64,000 nt of DNA from UBA668 sp039796575. Lineage in GTDB: Bacteria; Actinomycetota; Acidimicrobiia; Acidimicrobiales; Ilumatobacteraceae. The stretch is from contig JBDKJP010000110.1 in the NCBI GenBank assembly GCA_039796575.1, positions 1 through 64,000 on the forward strand. The letters run 5' to 3'. The position numbers and the translations under genes were made by a program. Shown here piece by piece: positions 26,752-36,069 of this stretch. The stretch's first letter is position 1, and the number at the start of each line of letters is the position of its first letter. The notes below the pieces were generated by a model. That model did no database searches. It was given only the letters and a program-made list of their open reading frames with translations, and was not told the DNA's origin.

Positions 26752-29607
26752 TCAGCCGAGGAGCTCGAGCGCCTGGGCCACCAGGTCGCGGGCTTCGGCG
26801 ATCTTGTCCTCGTAGGTGCCGAGGTCCTTGTTCTCGAGGGCGTCGTCGGCCTCGTCGAACAGCACCTTGGCCTGCTCGAGCAGCTCCTGCGCGGTGGCGT
26901 CGGTGGTGGGCGGCGGTTCCTCACCCGGGTCGGTGGGTGTGGTGCCGATGACGTCGCCCACTTCGGCGGAGAAGCCGGGCAGCACCTGCGCCAAGGCGTC
27001 GGCGATGGACACGCCGATGCCGACCTTGCCGTTGTAGTTCACCACCATGCGGCGCAGCAGCGGCTGGCCGGCCGTCGCCGACTCCACGTACAACGGCGCG
27101 ATCCACACCACACCGCCGGCGACCGGGATCATCTGCAGGTCGCCGAACGCGACGTTCGACCCCTGCTGACCGAGCAGCGTGATGGTCTCGGACACCTTCG
27201 GGTCGGACGCCATCGTCGCACCGATGGTGTTCGGCCCCTCGGGGAGCGCGTCGAGCGGGAACTCGTACGCGACCAGTCGGCCGTACGTGGCCGGGTCGCT
27301 GCTCGCGGTCATGTACGCGATGAGCTCCTTGCGCTGGTCGGTGGTGCTGAACGGCTGGAACGGGCGGTACAGCTCGAACGTCGCGTCGGCACCGCCGCCG
27401 CCGTGGAACATCGTGTAGTACGGTACGAAGCGTGCCGCGTCGCTCTCGCCGGCGAAGTCGTTCGGCGCACCGGTGGCGGTGGTGTTGAGCGTCGCGGAGT
27501 CGACGCCGGAGCCACCCGGTTCGGCGGTGGCGGTGAGGGCGACCGACCAGGCGCCACGACGGTCGAAGAAGTCGTCGGCGTCGAGGCGGTACTTCGAGTA
27601 CGCCGCGGTCTGGATGCGGAACAGCTCCTCCGGGTAGCGGAGGTGGTCGGCGAGGCCGGCGGGCATGGCCGACCGGTCGACGAACACGTCGGGGAACGCC
27701 GAACGCCACACCTGCAGCACCGGGTCGACGTCGTCGACGGCGTACATCACGATGTCACCGGTGTACGCGTCGACCGTGGCCTTCACGCTGTTGCGCACGT
27801 AGTTGAACGTGTGGTCGAGACCGCTGCCGGGGTTCACCTGGGTGCGGTCGGCGAACTGGCCGTACGGGTACCGGCTGCTGGTGGTGTAGCCGTCGATCAC
27901 CCACAGCACGTCGCCGCCGACGACCACGGGGTACGGGTCGTTGTCCCACGACAGGAACGGTGCGGCCTTCTGCGCACGAGCACGCACGTCGCGCACCGAC
28001 ACGAACCGCGACTGGTCGTCGATGGCGCTGGACCCGACGAGGTTGTAGTCGAGCTCGGCCAGCGCGAACGCGAGGCGACGCAGGCCGGAGTTCAGCTGCA
28101 CACCGGCGCGACCCTCGTACGGGCCGGTGTCGGTGATGCCCTCGCACGGCTGCTCGGCCACGGAGGTGTCGAGCACGGCGTAGCCGGACAGCGTGGGGCT
28201 GAAGTACAGCTGCGGTCGCTCGATGTCGACGATGTCGGAGCGGTAGGCCGGCTTGCCGTCGGACTGGATCTGCGCCGCCGTCGCCATCGCGAGCCCGCAA
28301 CCGTGGGTGTTGATGAGGTGCGTGCCCTGCCACGACTTGTTGCCGACTTGCGACAGGTCGAGCTCGCGGGCGCCGACGATGACCTGCTGCACTCGGCCGT
28401 CGACCTCGTACCGGTCGGGGTCGAGATCGGCGATGGTCATGCCCGGCTGGCCCTCGTCGGTGCGGAACCGGGTCTCCATCTTCTCGTCGGGCTTGATGAG
28501 GCGAACGTCCTTCAACGCGTCGACGTCGGACTCGACCTCGCGAGTGGTGACCGTGTCGAAGCGGACCTCGCGCACCTCCACACCGCCGATGCCCAGCGCC
28601 TGGCGCGTGGCCTCGATGTTGTGCGCGATGTACTGCGCTTCCTTGTCCTTCTTGTTCGGGTTCACCACCAACGACTGCACGACCGCCGGGTAGATGACGC
28701 CACCGATGAGCGCGACCACGGCCCACAGCGCCGAGGCCACGATGGCAGGCCGCCACTTGTCGGTCTTCAGCGTGCTGAGGAACAACCCGGCCGTGAGCAA
28801 CGCGATGAGCGCCAGCAGGAGCACGGCCGGCAGCTGCGCGTTGACCACGGTGTAGTTCGGGCCGGTGAACGACCCGCGGTTGGCGTTGGTGAGCTCGTAC
28901 CGCATCACCCAGTAGTCGCCGGCCTTCAGCACGGCCATCAGCGCGAGCAGCACGGCGAGGTGTGCCTTCGTGGCGCGGCGCACCTTCGGCCGCGGCGGCT
29001 GCACGACGATGCCCCCGGCGAGCAGATGGGTGAACAGCATGAGGATGGTGATGAACCCCAGCGCGAGGAACAGCCAGTCGAGCACGAACGTCACGAACGG
29101 CAGCTTGAAGAGGTAGAAGCCGACGTCGTTGCCGAACTCGGCGTCGTTGATGCCGAACGACTTGCTGTTGCGGAACATCAACCAGTCCTGCCAGCGCGAC
29201 ACCGCCGGTGCGGCGAACAGCAGGGCCAGCACGATCGCGATGGCGAACCGCACCACGCGCAGGCGACTGCCGAAGAACTCGTGGAAACGCTCCACCACGG
29301 GGTGGGTGTTGGCCGCGAACGTCTGCGGCGCGAGGCGGTCGGCGATGATGAGGTTGAGCACCGCGATGGCGGCGAACGTGAGACCGAAGATGGCGAACAG
29401 CGTGGACTTCGCGGCGATCTCGCCCCAGAACACGTCGTCGCGTCCCACCGAGTCGAACCACAGGAACTCGGTGTAGAAGCCGGCGAGGAAGCGGGCCGAG
29501 AGCAACAGGCCGACCACCACGACGGCGGCGATGATGATGAAGGCGCGCCCTCGGTCACTGACACGGCGCGGACGGGCAGAGCGGGGGAGGTCTGCAGGGT
29601 TCTGCAC
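26752..29607 (-). CDS. UPF0182 family membrane protein
   Basis: 951 residues, GTG start. Seven or so transmembrane helices fill residues 20-320, followed by a large extracytoplasmic domain (FxSPTLSGYAVLDTS, NYVRNSVKATVDAYTGDI) and an acidic C-terminal tail with a short helical hairpin (DADDALENKDLGTYEDKI type). Length and the paired motifs WTLNYVRNSVK and VDAYTGxxxxY are typical of UPF0182, found in actinobacteria, cyanobacteria and clostridia; function unknown. Next to a PDZ/Lon-like gene this repeats the order seen in mycobacteria (Rv3194c-Rv3193c), but here a DivIVA-like gene is placed between them. Confidence 0.92.
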   Translation of the reverse strand: MQNPADLPRSARPRRVSDRGRAFIIIAAVVVVGLLLSARFLAGFYTEFLWFDSVGRDDVFWGEIAAKSTLFAIFGLTFAAIAVLNLIIADRLAPQTFAANTHPVVERFHEFFGSRLRVVRFAIAIVLALLFAAPAVSRWQDWLMFRNSKSFGINDAEFGNDVGFYLFKLPFVTFVLDWLFLALGFITILMLFTHLLAGGIVVQPPRPKVRRATKAHLAVLLALMAVLKAGDYWVMRYELTNANRGSFTGPNYTVVNAQLPAVLLLALIALLTAGLFLSTLKTDKWRPAIVASALWAVVALIGGVIYPAVVQSLVVNPNKKDKEAQYIAHNIEATRQALGIGGVEVREVRFDTVTTREVESDVDALKDVRLIKPDEKMETRFRTDEGQPGMTIADLDPDRYEVDGRVQQVIVGARELDLSQVGNKSWQGTHLINTHGCGLAMATAAQIQSDGKPAYRSDIVDIERPQLYFSPTLSGYAVLDTSVAEQPCEGITDTGPYEGRAGVQLNSGLRRLAFALAELDYNLVGSSAIDDQSRFVSVRDVRARAQKAAPFLSWDNDPYPVVVGGDVLWVIDGYTTSSRYPYGQFADRTQVNPGSGLDHTFNYVRNSVKATVDAYTGDIVMYAVDDVDPVLQVWRSAFPDVFVDRSAMPAGLADHLRYPEELFRIQTAAYSKYRLDADDFFDRRGAWSVALTATAEPGGSGVDSATLNTTATGAPNDFAGESDAARFVPYYTMFHGGGGADATFELYRPFQPFSTTDQRKELIAYMTASSDPATYGRLVAYEFPLDALPEGPNTIGATMASDPKVSETITLLGQQGSNVAFGDLQMIPVAGGVVWIAPLYVESATAGQPLLRRMVVNYNGKVGIGVSIADALAQVLPGFSAEVGDVIGTTPTDPGEEPPPTTDATAQELLEQAKVLFDEADDALENKDLGTYEDKIAEARDLVAQALELLG

Positions 29608-29617
29608 GCGGCGAAGG

Positions 29618-31651
29618 CTACAGCGGTGCTCGCTGCAGCATGCAGCGGCACCCCTCGTGTGCAGGGGCGCACACGTGATCCGTGGGGAACGGATCGCCGG
29701 CCTTCACCACACCGGCCAAGGCGTTGTCCTCGGCGTCGGGGCAGTCGGGGCCGTTGGGGTCGACGGTCCAGCACACCGGGGTGCCGGGGGCGAGCGCCAC
29801 GAGGGCGCCACGACCGAACGCGAGCTGCGCGATGTCGTCGAGGTGCTCGTCGATGCGCTGGTTCTTCCACTCGCGGTAGACGGCGCGGATGGTGGCGGTG
29901 AGGTCGGTGGCGTCGCCGTCGGCGTCGGCCACGGCGCGCTCGAGGCGGTCGCGCAACGGCTGCACGATGGACGACTCGATGGCCTTCACGGCCGGCTCGA
30001 GGGCGCTGCCCTTCGTGACGGCCTTGGTGTGCTCCTTCGCGCTGCCGTCGTCGATGCTCGCGGCACCGGCCACGGCCGCGGCGACGAGTTCGTCGTGGAT
30101 GGCACCCGCGTAGTGCAGCACGTGCTCGGCCTCGCCGGGCAGCAGGTCGGCGAGCGACCGCACGGCCTTGGCGTTGCGCAGCGAGTGGAGCACGTCGTTC
30201 TGCTCGTCGGCGAGCACGCGCTTCAGCTTGCGGGCAGCGGCCACGATGAGCGGGGTGAGCTCGGCGTCGCGGCGCCCGAACGGGGTGTCGTCGTACTCGA
30301 CCTGCGTGGCGGGCGCGCTGGGCGTGGCCTGGAACACCGAGAGCTCCTCGGTGGCGTCGACGGTGACGGTGACGGTGTCGTCGAGCGACTCGGCGGCCAG
30401 CGCGGCTTCGACCTCCAGCGCGGCATCGGCGTCGGGCTCGGGCTGGCGGGTGCGTTCGGCCACGGTCTCGGTGCGGGCGGCGCGGAGCTTGGCGAACAGG
30501 TCGTCGACGCTGCCCTTCGACGGCGCGGCCTCGGCCTCCACGGCCGGTTCGACGGCTGCCTCGACGGTGGCGCTGACCTCGGCGGGCGACGGGCCGGTGT
30601 CGCCACCGAACAGCGACACGACCGGGGCGATGGTGCCCTCGTCGTCGGTGTCGTCCTCGTCGGCCAGGTCGGCGGCCGGCTCGATGTCGAGCTCGACGAC
30701 GTCGTCCACCTCGACCTCGACGACGTCCTCGACGACGGTGGCGGCGTCGATGTCGGGGGCCTCCTGCTCCACGTCGTAGAGCTCGGCCACCTCGACGTCG
30801 GTGTCGTCGGGGTCGTCGACTTCCTCCTCGAGGTCGGCGGCGACGGGCTCGTCCGCCACCTCGGGCTCGGTCTCGGCCGCCACGTCGGCCACGATCTCGT
30901 CGACCGTCGGCTCCTCGGGCTCGGGCTCGGCGGCACGGCGCAGCTGCTCGGCCGGCACCATCAGCGGCACGGGGCCGGTGGTGGGCGTGAGGTTGACGTA
31001 CTCGCTGGCGCCTTCGCCCAGCGGGGTCATCTCGGCCATCACGTCGACGGCGGCGATGCGCGCACGCTCGAACGCCTGCAGCAGGCGGTCGCGGCCGTGC
31101 ACCAGCTGCTCGATCTGCTGGCGGGCCATCTCGCGACGGCGGGCGAGCTCGCCGAGCACACGCTCGCGGTACGCCCGCGCCTCGTTGACCATGTCGCGGC
31201 CCTGCTGCTTGGCCATCTGCAGCTCGGCCTCCGCGTCGGCCGATGCGTCGTGGCGGCGACGGGCCGCTTCGATCTCGGCCTCCTCGCGCAGGCGCTGGGC
31301 CTCGTCGGTGGCTTCGCGCAAGGCGCGGGAGGCGTTCTCCTCGGCGCGCACCTTGATCTGCGACGCTGCTTCGCGTGCCGTGGAGAGGATGCGCGCGGCC
31401 TCCTCACCCAGCAGGCGGGTGACCACTTCCTCGTCCAGCGCGACGTTGGCGTTCGTGGTGCCCCGCTGCGCGGCGCGCAGCTCGCGCTCGAGGAACTTCT
31501 CGCGTTCCTGCAGGCGGGCCAGTTCGGCCGCCACCATCCGCAGGAAGTCGCGCACCTCGCCCTGCTCGAAGCCCTTTCGGGACGTGGTGAAGGACGCTGT
31601 CGACACCGCCGTGGGCGATGACGGGTCCGGACGGGAGAACGACATGGCCAT
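29618..31651 (-). CDS. DivIVA-like protein with Cys-rich phage-head-morphogenesis-like C-terminus
   Basis: 677 residues. The N-terminus TASFTTSRKGFEQGEVRDFL and the following coiled coil (to about 190) are DivIVA-type, which in actinobacteria mark poles and curved membrane. Residues 220-370 are an acidic linker rich in Val-Asp-Asp. The C-terminal 230 residues are helical and end with Cys627, Cys637, Cys661, Cys668, Cys670 in PVCWTVDPNGPDCPD and HVCAPAHEGCRCML. That ending closely resembles the Zn-binding end of phage SPP1 gp7/Mu F minor head proteins (CxxC then HxxCRC). A fusion of this kind is unusual. ATG at 31651, nine bases after TACGCT; MSF two codons later is an alternative. UPF0182 follows after 10 bases. 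Confidence 0.85.
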   Translation of the reverse strand: MAMSFSRPDPSSPTAVSTASFTTSRKGFEQGEVRDFLRMVAAELARLQEREKFLERELRAAQRGTTNANVALDEEVVTRLLGEEAARILSTAREAASQIKVRAEENASRALREATDEAQRLREEAEIEAARRRHDASADAEAELQMAKQQGRDMVNEARAYRERVLGELARRREMARQQIEQLVHGRDRLLQAFERARIAAVDVMAEMTPLGEGASEYVNLTPTTGPVPLMVPAEQLRRAAEPEPEEPTVDEIVADVAAETEPEVADEPVAADLEEEVDDPDDTDVEVAELYDVEQEAPDIDAATVVEDVVEVEVDDVVELDIEPAADLADEDDTDDEGTIAPVVSLFGGDTGPSPAEVSATVEAAVEPAVEAEAAPSKGSVDDLFAKLRAARTETVAERTRQPEPDADAALEVEAALAAESLDDTVTVTVDATEELSVFQATPSAPATQVEYDDTPFGRRDAELTPLIVAAARKLKRVLADEQNDVLHSLRNAKAVRSLADLLPGEAEHVLHYAGAIHDELVAAAVAGAASIDDGSAKEHTKAVTKGSALEPAVKAIESSIVQPLRDRLERAVADADGDATDLTATIRAVYREWKNQRIDEHLDDIAQLAFGRGALVALAPGTPVCWTVDPNGPDCPDAEDNALAGVVKAGDPFPTDHVCAPAHEGCRCMLQRAPL

Positions 31652-31716
31652 TGACCACCCAGCGTAGGTCGACCAGCACGCGAAAGGGTGGCATCCCCAC
31701 CCGGTGCGGCCGCGCG

Positions 31717-32907
31717 TCAGTCGGGGATGGGGTCGCCACCCAGTCGTTCGAGCACCGCGAGGGCCTCGTCGAGCGTGGCGACGGGGATGATCTCCACGTC
31801 GTCACCCACCACGTTGCGTGCCGCCTCGACGCTGTCGAAACCGGTCTCGGGCTGGCCGGCCGGCACCAGGAAGTACTTCACGCCCACCTGCTGCACGGCC
31901 GACGCCTTCGAGCTGAGGCCACCGATGGCACCGACGTTGCCGTCGATGTCGATCTCGCCGGTCACCGCGATGCGGCCGCCACCCATCAGGTCGCCCTCGG
32001 TGATCTCGTCGATCAACGTCAGCGTGAACGCGAGGCCGGCCGACGGACCACCGATGCCGGCCGTGTCGAACTCGACCGTGATGCCGTCGGGCAGATCGAC
32101 AGTGGTGGTGTCGATGGGAGCGAACCCGATGATGGTGCGCGGCGTGTCCTCACCCGGGGCGAGGATCGTCTCGATCTCGCCCTCCTGCTCCTCGCCGTCG
32201 CGCTCGAACGTGATCGGGATGATCTCGCCCGGGTCCACGTCGGCGAGGATGGGCGACAGGTCGTCGAGCGTGTCGACGGGCTCGCCGTTCAGTTCGGTGA
32301 TCACGTCGTCGGGCTGCAGCACGTCGGCCGCGGGCACGAACTCCTCGCACTTCGTGCCCTCGTCGTTGGCCTCGAGACAGATCAGGTAGTCGACGACCGC
32401 CGGCCCCTCCTTGCGCTCCACGGGGAACCCGGCCGCCTTCAACGCCACGTACGTGGCGCGGTCCTTGGCGCCGGTCATCTGCCGCTGCCCCGACTGGAGC
32501 AGCTGCTCCTCGGTCTGGTCGCCGTACTTGTCGGTGTAGCTCATGTACTTCACGGCCGGCGACTTGCGGGTGACCAGCCAGTCGAGCAGCGTGATCTTCG
32601 GCTGGCGGATGGTGACGAAGTAGATCTCGCCGTCGCTCGGGAACACCTCGGTGCCCTCCACGTCGAGGCGCGGCTCCACGGCCTCGGCGTCGGCCGGCAC
32701 CAGCGCGAACTCCACCGGCTGCTGCTCGGTGGCGACGCACTCGTTCTGGTCGTCGCGCTCGACGCACCGGTCCTTGTCGACGAACCACTTCGACGGCATC
32801 ACGGCCGCGGCGAGCACGCCCACGATGGCGACGAAGCCGAGCACCGCGAGGGGGATGGCCCACCATCGGTGCCGCGACGACGGCGCGCTGACGGCAGGAG
32901 GACCCAC
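31717..32907 (-). CDS. Membrane-anchored PDZ/Lon-like (S16) protease, YlbL type
   Basis: 396 residues: one N-terminal transmembrane helix (about 15-37), a PDZ domain (about 180-250, DDVITELNGEPVDTLDDL) and a C-terminal Lon-type protease domain with Ser289 in GGPSAGLAF and Lys334 in GLSSKASAV, the catalytic dyad at the usual spacing of 45. It should cleave membrane or cell-surface substrates. The start is uncertain: GTG 32907 avoids overlap with the divergent gene; GTG 32937 would overlap it by 11 bases. It is the first gene of a likely operon with the DivIVA-like and UPF0182 genes. Confidence 0.88.
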   Translation of the reverse strand: MGPPAVSAPSSRHRWWAIPLAVLGFVAIVGVLAAAVMPSKWFVDKDRCVERDDQNECVATEQQPVEFALVPADAEAVEPRLDVEGTEVFPSDGEIYFVTIRQPKITLLDWLVTRKSPAVKYMSYTDKYGDQTEEQLLQSGQRQMTGAKDRATYVALKAAGFPVERKEGPAVVDYLICLEANDEGTKCEEFVPAADVLQPDDVITELNGEPVDTLDDLSPILADVDPGEIIPITFERDGEEQEGEIETILAPGEDTPRTIIGFAPIDTTTVDLPDGITVEFDTAGIGGPSAGLAFTLTLIDEITEGDLMGGGRIAVTGEIDIDGNVGAIGGLSSKASAVQQVGVKYFLVPAGQPETGFDSVEAARNVVGDDVEIIPVATLDEALAVLERLGGDPIPD

Positions 32908-32926
32908 CGGTACAGTGTCGGATTGC

Positions 32927-33247
32927 GTGAGTATCACTGAGGTCACCACCGCGGCTGGCTGGATTGCCGGTCTTGCCATTGTGGCGTTGATCGCGACCGG
33001 GTGGCGAAAGACTGCCAGAGCGACGGCGCATCCGGCACGCGCCCGCCGACCTGATCGTGCGCCGACCGGCGTGGAGGTCACCACGGTGCAGACCCCCATC
33101 CACGCGCCCACGTCCGTGCTGCGGCGCGTGTGGAGCGTGGTGGCCGGCAGCGTGCTGGCCATCTGGGTGGGCGCCGTGCTCGCCACCGTCCTCGGGTTCG
33201 GCATCGCCTGGGCGGTCATCACCCTCACCCAGATGCTGAAGCAATGA
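32927..33247 (+). CDS. Small two-helix membrane protein
   Basis: 106 residues with hydrophobic helices at about 10-24 and 70-97, joined by a basic, Pro-rich loop. No family recognised. The GTG start at 32927 lies ten bases after TACAGT (32911-32916). Its stop overlaps the ATG of the following HEAT-repeat gene, so the two are coupled. It is divergent from the PDZ protease. Confidence 0.65.
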   Translation: MSITEVTTAAGWIAGLAIVALIATGWRKTARATAHPARARRPDRAPTGVEVTTVQTPIHAPTSVLRRVWSVVAGSVLAIWVGAVLATVLGFGIAWAVITLTQMLKQ

Positions 33248-33846
33248 GCTGGCGCGACCTGGCCGTCGCCGGCCACGACGGCGACGAGCCGACCGCGCGC
33301 GCCGCGCTGCGCGACCCCGACCCGGTGGCCCGTGAACTGGCGCTCGGTGCGCTCGCCCGCATGGGTGCGCTCACCGACGACGACCTCGTCACCGCGCTGT
33401 ACGACACCACCTCGTCGGTGCGCCGGCGGGCGGTGCTGCTGTCGGCCACCCGCGTCGGCGTGCCGCTGCTGCCGGCGTTGCACGACCCCGACCCGGTGGT
33501 GCTCGAGGCCGCCGCGTTCGCCGCGGGTGAGCAGCAACCGTTGCTCGAGGTGGTCGACGGCGCGGTGCTCGACCGGTTGATCGCGCTCGCCACCGAGGCG
33601 TCCGACCCGTTGGTGCGCGAGGCCGCCGTGGCCGCGCTCGGCGCCATCGGCGACGAACGCGGGCTGCCCGCCATCCTCGCCGGCTGCACCGACAAGCCGG
33701 CCATCCGCCGCCGTGCGGTGCTGGCCCTCGCCCCGTTCGAGGGGCCCGAGGTGCAGGCCGCGCTGGCCGCCGCCCTCGAGGACCGCGACTGGCAGGTGCG
33801 CCAGTCCGCCGAGGACATCGCCCCGCACATGGACCCCGACGCCTGA
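33244..33846 (+). CDS. HEAT-repeat protein
   Basis: 200 residues, cytoplasmic, built of about five HEAT/PBS-type helical pairs with the recurrent pattern DPxxxxRxxAxxALGxxG (for example DPLVREAAVAALGAIGDERG). Such repeats form a curved solenoid for protein binding or act as phycobilin-lyase-like scaffolds. Start ATG 33244 overlaps the stop of the small membrane protein (ATGA), suggesting the two work together at the membrane. The partner is unknown. Confidence 0.82.
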   Translation: MSWRDLAVAGHDGDEPTARAALRDPDPVARELALGALARMGALTDDDLVTALYDTTSSVRRRAVLLSATRVGVPLLPALHDPDPVVLEAAAFAAGEQQPLLEVVDGAVLDRLIALATEASDPLVREAAVAALGAIGDERGLPAILAGCTDKPAIRRRAVLALAPFEGPEVQAALAAALEDRDWQVRQSAEDIAPHMDPDA

Positions 33847-33926
33847 TCCCCGCCCGGGGACGGGCCCGTCGCTCGTCGTCGTGGCACGAGGGGCGGACGG
33901 CGGAATTGGTCCGTACAGTGCACGGG

Positions 33927-34928
33927 ATGCGACGACTCGCCACCCTCCTCCTCGTCGGCGCCGCCATCCTCTCCGCGTGCAGCGACGACGGCGGCACCAC
34001 CGGCGGCACCACCGACGCCGCCGCCCCCGAGACCACCGCGGTCGACACCACGACGGCCGACACCGCCGCACCCGGCACCACCGTCGCGCCCGAGAGCACG
34101 GTGCCCGGCGAGGTGCAGCCGCCCGATCCCGAGCGGCCGTTCGAGGTCTTCACTCCGTCGAGCTACGACCCGGCCACGCCGATGCCGCTCGTCATCCTGC
34201 TGCACGGCTTCGGCGCCAGCGGCGACATCCAGGAGGCGTTCTTCCAGGTGCAGCCGTTGGCCGAGGAGCGCGGCTTCCTGTACGTGCACCCCGACGGCAC
34301 CGTCAACCAGATCGGCAGCCAGTTCTGGAACGCCACCGACGCGTGCTGCGGGTTCGAGAGCGACGTCGACGACGTGGCGTACCTCACCGCCATCATCGAT
34401 CAGGTGAGCGCCGAGAAGAACGTCGACCCGAACCGCATCTTCGTGATGGGCCACTCCAACGGCGGCTTCATGTCGTACCGCATGGCCTGCGAGCTCGCCG
34501 GTCGCGTGGCGGCCATCGCCAGCTTCGCGGGCGCCACGTTCGCCGACGAGGACGACTGCGCACCGTCGGAGCCGGTGAGCGTGCTCCAGGTGCACGGCAC
34601 CGCCGACGAGACCATCGCCTACGACGGCGGCACCACGCCCATCATCAACGGCACCTACCCCGGCGCACTCGAGTCGACGTCCACCTGGGCGGCGTACAAC
34701 GGCTGCGCCACCGAGCCGACGGCCACCGACGCGACGCTCGACCTGCTGCCCGACGTGCCCGACGCCGAGACCACCGTGCAGGCGTTCGGCGACTGCCCGA
34801 CCGGCGTGGCCGTCGAACTGTGGACCATGGCCGGCGGCCCGCACGTGCCGACGCTCAACTTCGCCGACGGCTCGCGCCCGATGGTGGAGGGGATGGTCGA
34901 CTTCCTGCTCGCCCACCCGAAGGGCTGA
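33927..34928 (+). CDS. Secreted lipoprotein esterase, PHB-depolymerase/LpqC-like
   Basis: 333 residues. Lipobox ILSAC gives a lipidated Cys18, followed by a Thr/Ala-rich spacer to about residue 60. The catalytic domain has LLHGFGASG (oxyanion hole), YVHPDGT, the nucleophile Ser177 in GHSNGGFM, an acid in HGTADETI and His306 in GGPHVP. This matches the LpqC/esterase-PHB family, which includes polyhydroxybutyrate depolymerases and feruloyl esterases acting on extracellular polymers. The ATG lies seven bases after TACAGT (33914-33919), a probable leaderless promoter. It converges on the antiporter gene. Confidence 0.88.
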   Translation: MRRLATLLLVGAAILSACSDDGGTTGGTTDAAAPETTAVDTTTADTAAPGTTVAPESTVPGEVQPPDPERPFEVFTPSSYDPATPMPLVILLHGFGASGDIQEAFFQVQPLAEERGFLYVHPDGTVNQIGSQFWNATDACCGFESDVDDVAYLTAIIDQVSAEKNVDPNRIFVMGHSNGGFMSYRMACELAGRVAAIASFAGATFADEDDCAPSEPVSVLQVHGTADETIAYDGGTTPIINGTYPGALESTSTWAAYNGCATEPTATDATLDLLPDVPDAETTVQAFGDCPTGVAVELWTMAGGPHVPTLNFADGSRPMVEGMVDFLLAHPKG

Positions 34929-34931
34929 TGC

Positions 34932-36026
34932 TCAGGGCTCCCAGCTGAGGAAGATGAACGCGGCGAACATCGTGATGTGGTGCGTCGCCTGCAGCACGGT
35001 GGCCCGACCCGAGCCGAACGTGAGGACGCTGATCACCGCCGTGGCGACGAGCAGCACGATCTCCTTCGGGCCGAGGCCGAGCGTGATGGGCCCGTCGAGC
35101 CAGATCGACGCGATGGCGATGGCCGGGATGGTGAGGCCGATGCTCGCGAGTGCCGAGCCGAGCGCGAGGTTGATGCTGGTCTGCATCTGACCGCGCGACG
35201 CGACACGGAACGCGGCGAGCGACTCCGGCAGCAGCACCAGCAGGGCGATGACGACGCCGACGAACGACTGTGGCGCACCGGCCCAGACCACGGCGTCCTC
35301 GATGGACGGGGCGAGCACCTTCGCCAGACCGATCACGGCGCCGAGGCTCACCAGCAGCATCACGACGCGCAGCCAGATGCCGCCGCGCTCGGGCGGCAGC
35401 CGCTCGTGATCGGACTCGGGCAGCTCGCCGTCGTCGGTGGGGCACAGGAACATCCACCGGAACCCCACGGTCTGCACGAACACGAACACGCCGTACACCA
35501 CGGCGGCGGTGACCGCGGAGAACGCGAGCTGCGAGGGCGAGAACGTGGGGCCCCGCGAGCTCGAGGTGAACGACGGCATCACCAGGCTCAGCGCCGCCAG
35601 GGTCATCAGCGTGCCGAGCAACGCGTTCGCGCCCTGCTCGCTGAAGCGCACCGTGCGCGTGCGCCGCGCATTGAGCAACAGCGACACGCCGACCACGCCG
35701 TTGCAGACGATCATGATGGCCGCGAACACGGTGTCGCGGGCCAGCGTGGCGGCCTTGTCGTCCTCGCTCACCATCAACGTCACGATGAGCGCGACCTCCA
35801 CGACGGTGACCGCGAGCGCCAGCACCAGCGTGCCGAACGGCTCACCGACGCGGTGGGCGATGGCCTCGGCGTGGCCGACGGCGACGAGCACCACGCCCAC
35901 GTGGAGCACGGCCAACAGCAATGCCACCGGCACCGAGGGCGACCGTCCCCAGGCCACCATCATCACGGCGACACCGAGGATCGGCAGGAGGATCGACATG
36001 CGGCGGGAGACGTCGTGGCGGTCCAT
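34932..36026 (-). CDS. Calcium/cation:proton antiporter, ChaA-like
   Basis: 364 residues with about 11 helices. Two inverted repeats carry the CaCA-type acidic motifs: AVTVVEVALIVTLM in the first half and ALLVLLPESLAAFRVA in the second, each with a membrane-embedded Glu. This is the ChaA/CAX group that exchanges Ca, Na or K for protons. A near-perfect box TACAAT on the minus strand (36033-36038) is six bases before the ATG, indicating a leaderless mRNA. It stands alone between convergent and same-strand neighbours with separate promoters. Confidence 0.88.
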   Translation of the reverse strand: MDRHDVSRRMSILLPILGVAVMMVAWGRSPSVPVALLLAVLHVGVVLVAVGHAEAIAHRVGEPFGTLVLALAVTVVEVALIVTLMVSEDDKAATLARDTVFAAIMIVCNGVVGVSLLLNARRTRTVRFSEQGANALLGTLMTLAALSLVMPSFTSSSRGPTFSPSQLAFSAVTAAVVYGVFVFVQTVGFRWMFLCPTDDGELPESDHERLPPERGGIWLRVVMLLVSLGAVIGLAKVLAPSIEDAVVWAGAPQSFVGVVIALLVLLPESLAAFRVASRGQMQTSINLALGSALASIGLTIPAIAIASIWLDGPITLGLGPKEIVLLVATAVISVLTFGSGRATVLQATHHITMFAAFIFLSWEP

Positions 36027-36069
36027 CCATCGATTGTACGGGGCATGCCGCGAGCGTGCCCCGCGGTGC

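Noticed and set aside
26740..29901. A 1053-residue open frame opposite UPF0182
   Set aside because: Antisense shadow of a well-supported UPF0182 gene; composition is typical of a mirror frame.
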